DNA of 64,000 nt, taken from positions 186,001 to 250,000 of the forward strand of contig NZ_JAAAGB010000003.1 of assembly GCF_010586825.1 (NCBI RefSeq), written 5' to 3'. The first letter of the stretch is position 1, and every line of letters starts with the position of its first letter. The stretch is from Draconibacterium mangrovi (lineage in GTDB: Bacteria; Bacteroidota; Bacteroidia; Bacteroidales; Prolixibacteraceae). The notes below the pieces were generated by a model. That model did no database searches. It saw nothing but the letters and a program-made list of their open reading frames with translations, and was not told the DNA's origin. The position numbers and the translations under genes were made by a program. Positions 63,762-64,000 of the stretch are shown piece after piece.

Positions 63762-64000
63762 ATGTTGAAAATTGAAGATAAACTGGGCAGAAGATTTGAA
63801 AAGCTAAGGATAAGTCTCCTGAACTCGTGTAATTTTTCATGCGTTTATTGTGTTGACAATGAGTTTGATGAAAATGCAAACCTTCAACCCGATCAAAACG
63901 GCGCTGATCAACCTATTTCAGTGGAAGAATTTACACAGTTGATTCAGGCAGTACACCGCTTAACGGACCTTAAAAGCGTTCGGTTAACCGGCGGCGAACC
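63762..64000 (+). CDS. moaA: GTP 3',8-cyclase MoaA-like radical SAM protein, N-terminal part
   Basis: The frame from ATG 63762 runs off the window after 79 complete codons. C23-x3-C27-x2-C30 (CNFSCVYC) is the radical SAM cluster site, in the MoaA-like context RRFEKLRISLLNSC, and RLTGGEP near the end is the conserved GGEP. MoaA makes the first molybdopterin intermediate from GTP. The neighbourhood with XdhC and MocA supports a molybdenum-cofactor locus. The 3' end is outside the window. Confidence 0.88.
   Translation, partial: MLKIEDKLGRRFEKLRISLLNSCNFSCVYCVDNEFDENANLQPDQNGADQPISVEEFTQLIQAVHRLTDLKSVRLTGGE

Overview
The window is chromosomal DNA from a Bacteroidota bacterium, most likely a marine or sediment member of the Marinilabiliales/Prolixibacteraceae type (the order is an inference). 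The evidence is Bacteroidota-style -7 promoter boxes (TAnnTTTG) upstream of many genes, weak or absent Shine-Dalgarno sites, a TonB receptor cluster, a type IX secretion tail, DUF1599/BT_3928-type/tpiA and folP-cdaA neighbourhoods, a sulfatase and a GH29 fucosidase. No rRNA, tRNA or CRISPR array was recognised.

Layout. 1-15.8 kb is host chromosome: end of a UDP-glucose dehydrogenase gene, UDP-glucuronate decarboxylase, topoisomerase III, a thioredoxin-like protein, LigA, DapA, an AddA-type helicase-nuclease, a Rieske protein, a fucosidase, a cupin and a lipoprotein phosphoesterase. 15,998-28,382 is a 12.4 kb, visibly AT-richer integrative element. 28.4-44.2 kb is host again: YccF, DUF432-like protein plus MscS channel, Crp-like regulator, aminotransferase, flavodoxin, prephenate dehydratase, sulfatase, a 588-bp tandem-repeat array, an FMN oxidoreductase, folP-cdaA, DUF1599, DoxX and tpiA. 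44.5-55.4 kb is an envelope locus: T9SS-exported beta-propeller protein, TonB receptor, DUF4876 lipoprotein, DUF6850 barrel, ABC ATPase, membrane subunit and DUF4857 protein. 55.4-64 kb carries prmA, a PLD protein, phosphoesterase, monooxygenase, SixA-like phosphatase, cydAB, rsmE, and molybdenum-cofactor genes (mocA-like, xdhC, start of moaA).

The main discovery is the element. It sits inside the host yjbQ gene: the 5' half lies at 28,376-28,632 (minus) and the 3' half at 15,844-15,997 (minus). Joining them through the shared 7-bp core ATATCAT rebuilds an uninterrupted 136-codon YjbQ frame. The element encodes a large serine recombinase at its left end, two small unknown proteins behind a leader with mutually exclusive hairpins, a type III restriction-modification operon with a small membrane protein between mod and res, a catalytic-domain-only tyrosine recombinase, a Rep_trans-like initiator, an inverted-repeat cluster, and its own full-length 136-aa YjbQ whose core site is altered by one base. 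A third, partial yjbQ lies in reverse orientation next to the right end. The simplest reading is a defence island that destroys a housekeeping gene and supplies a replacement that it cannot integrate into.

A second theme is repeats. A modular intergenic repeat (CACAGAG core, CGCAGT runs, CAATCT runs) recurs after several host genes, and a 42-bp tandem array with a 126-bp higher-order period follows the sulfatase. Neither occurs inside the element.
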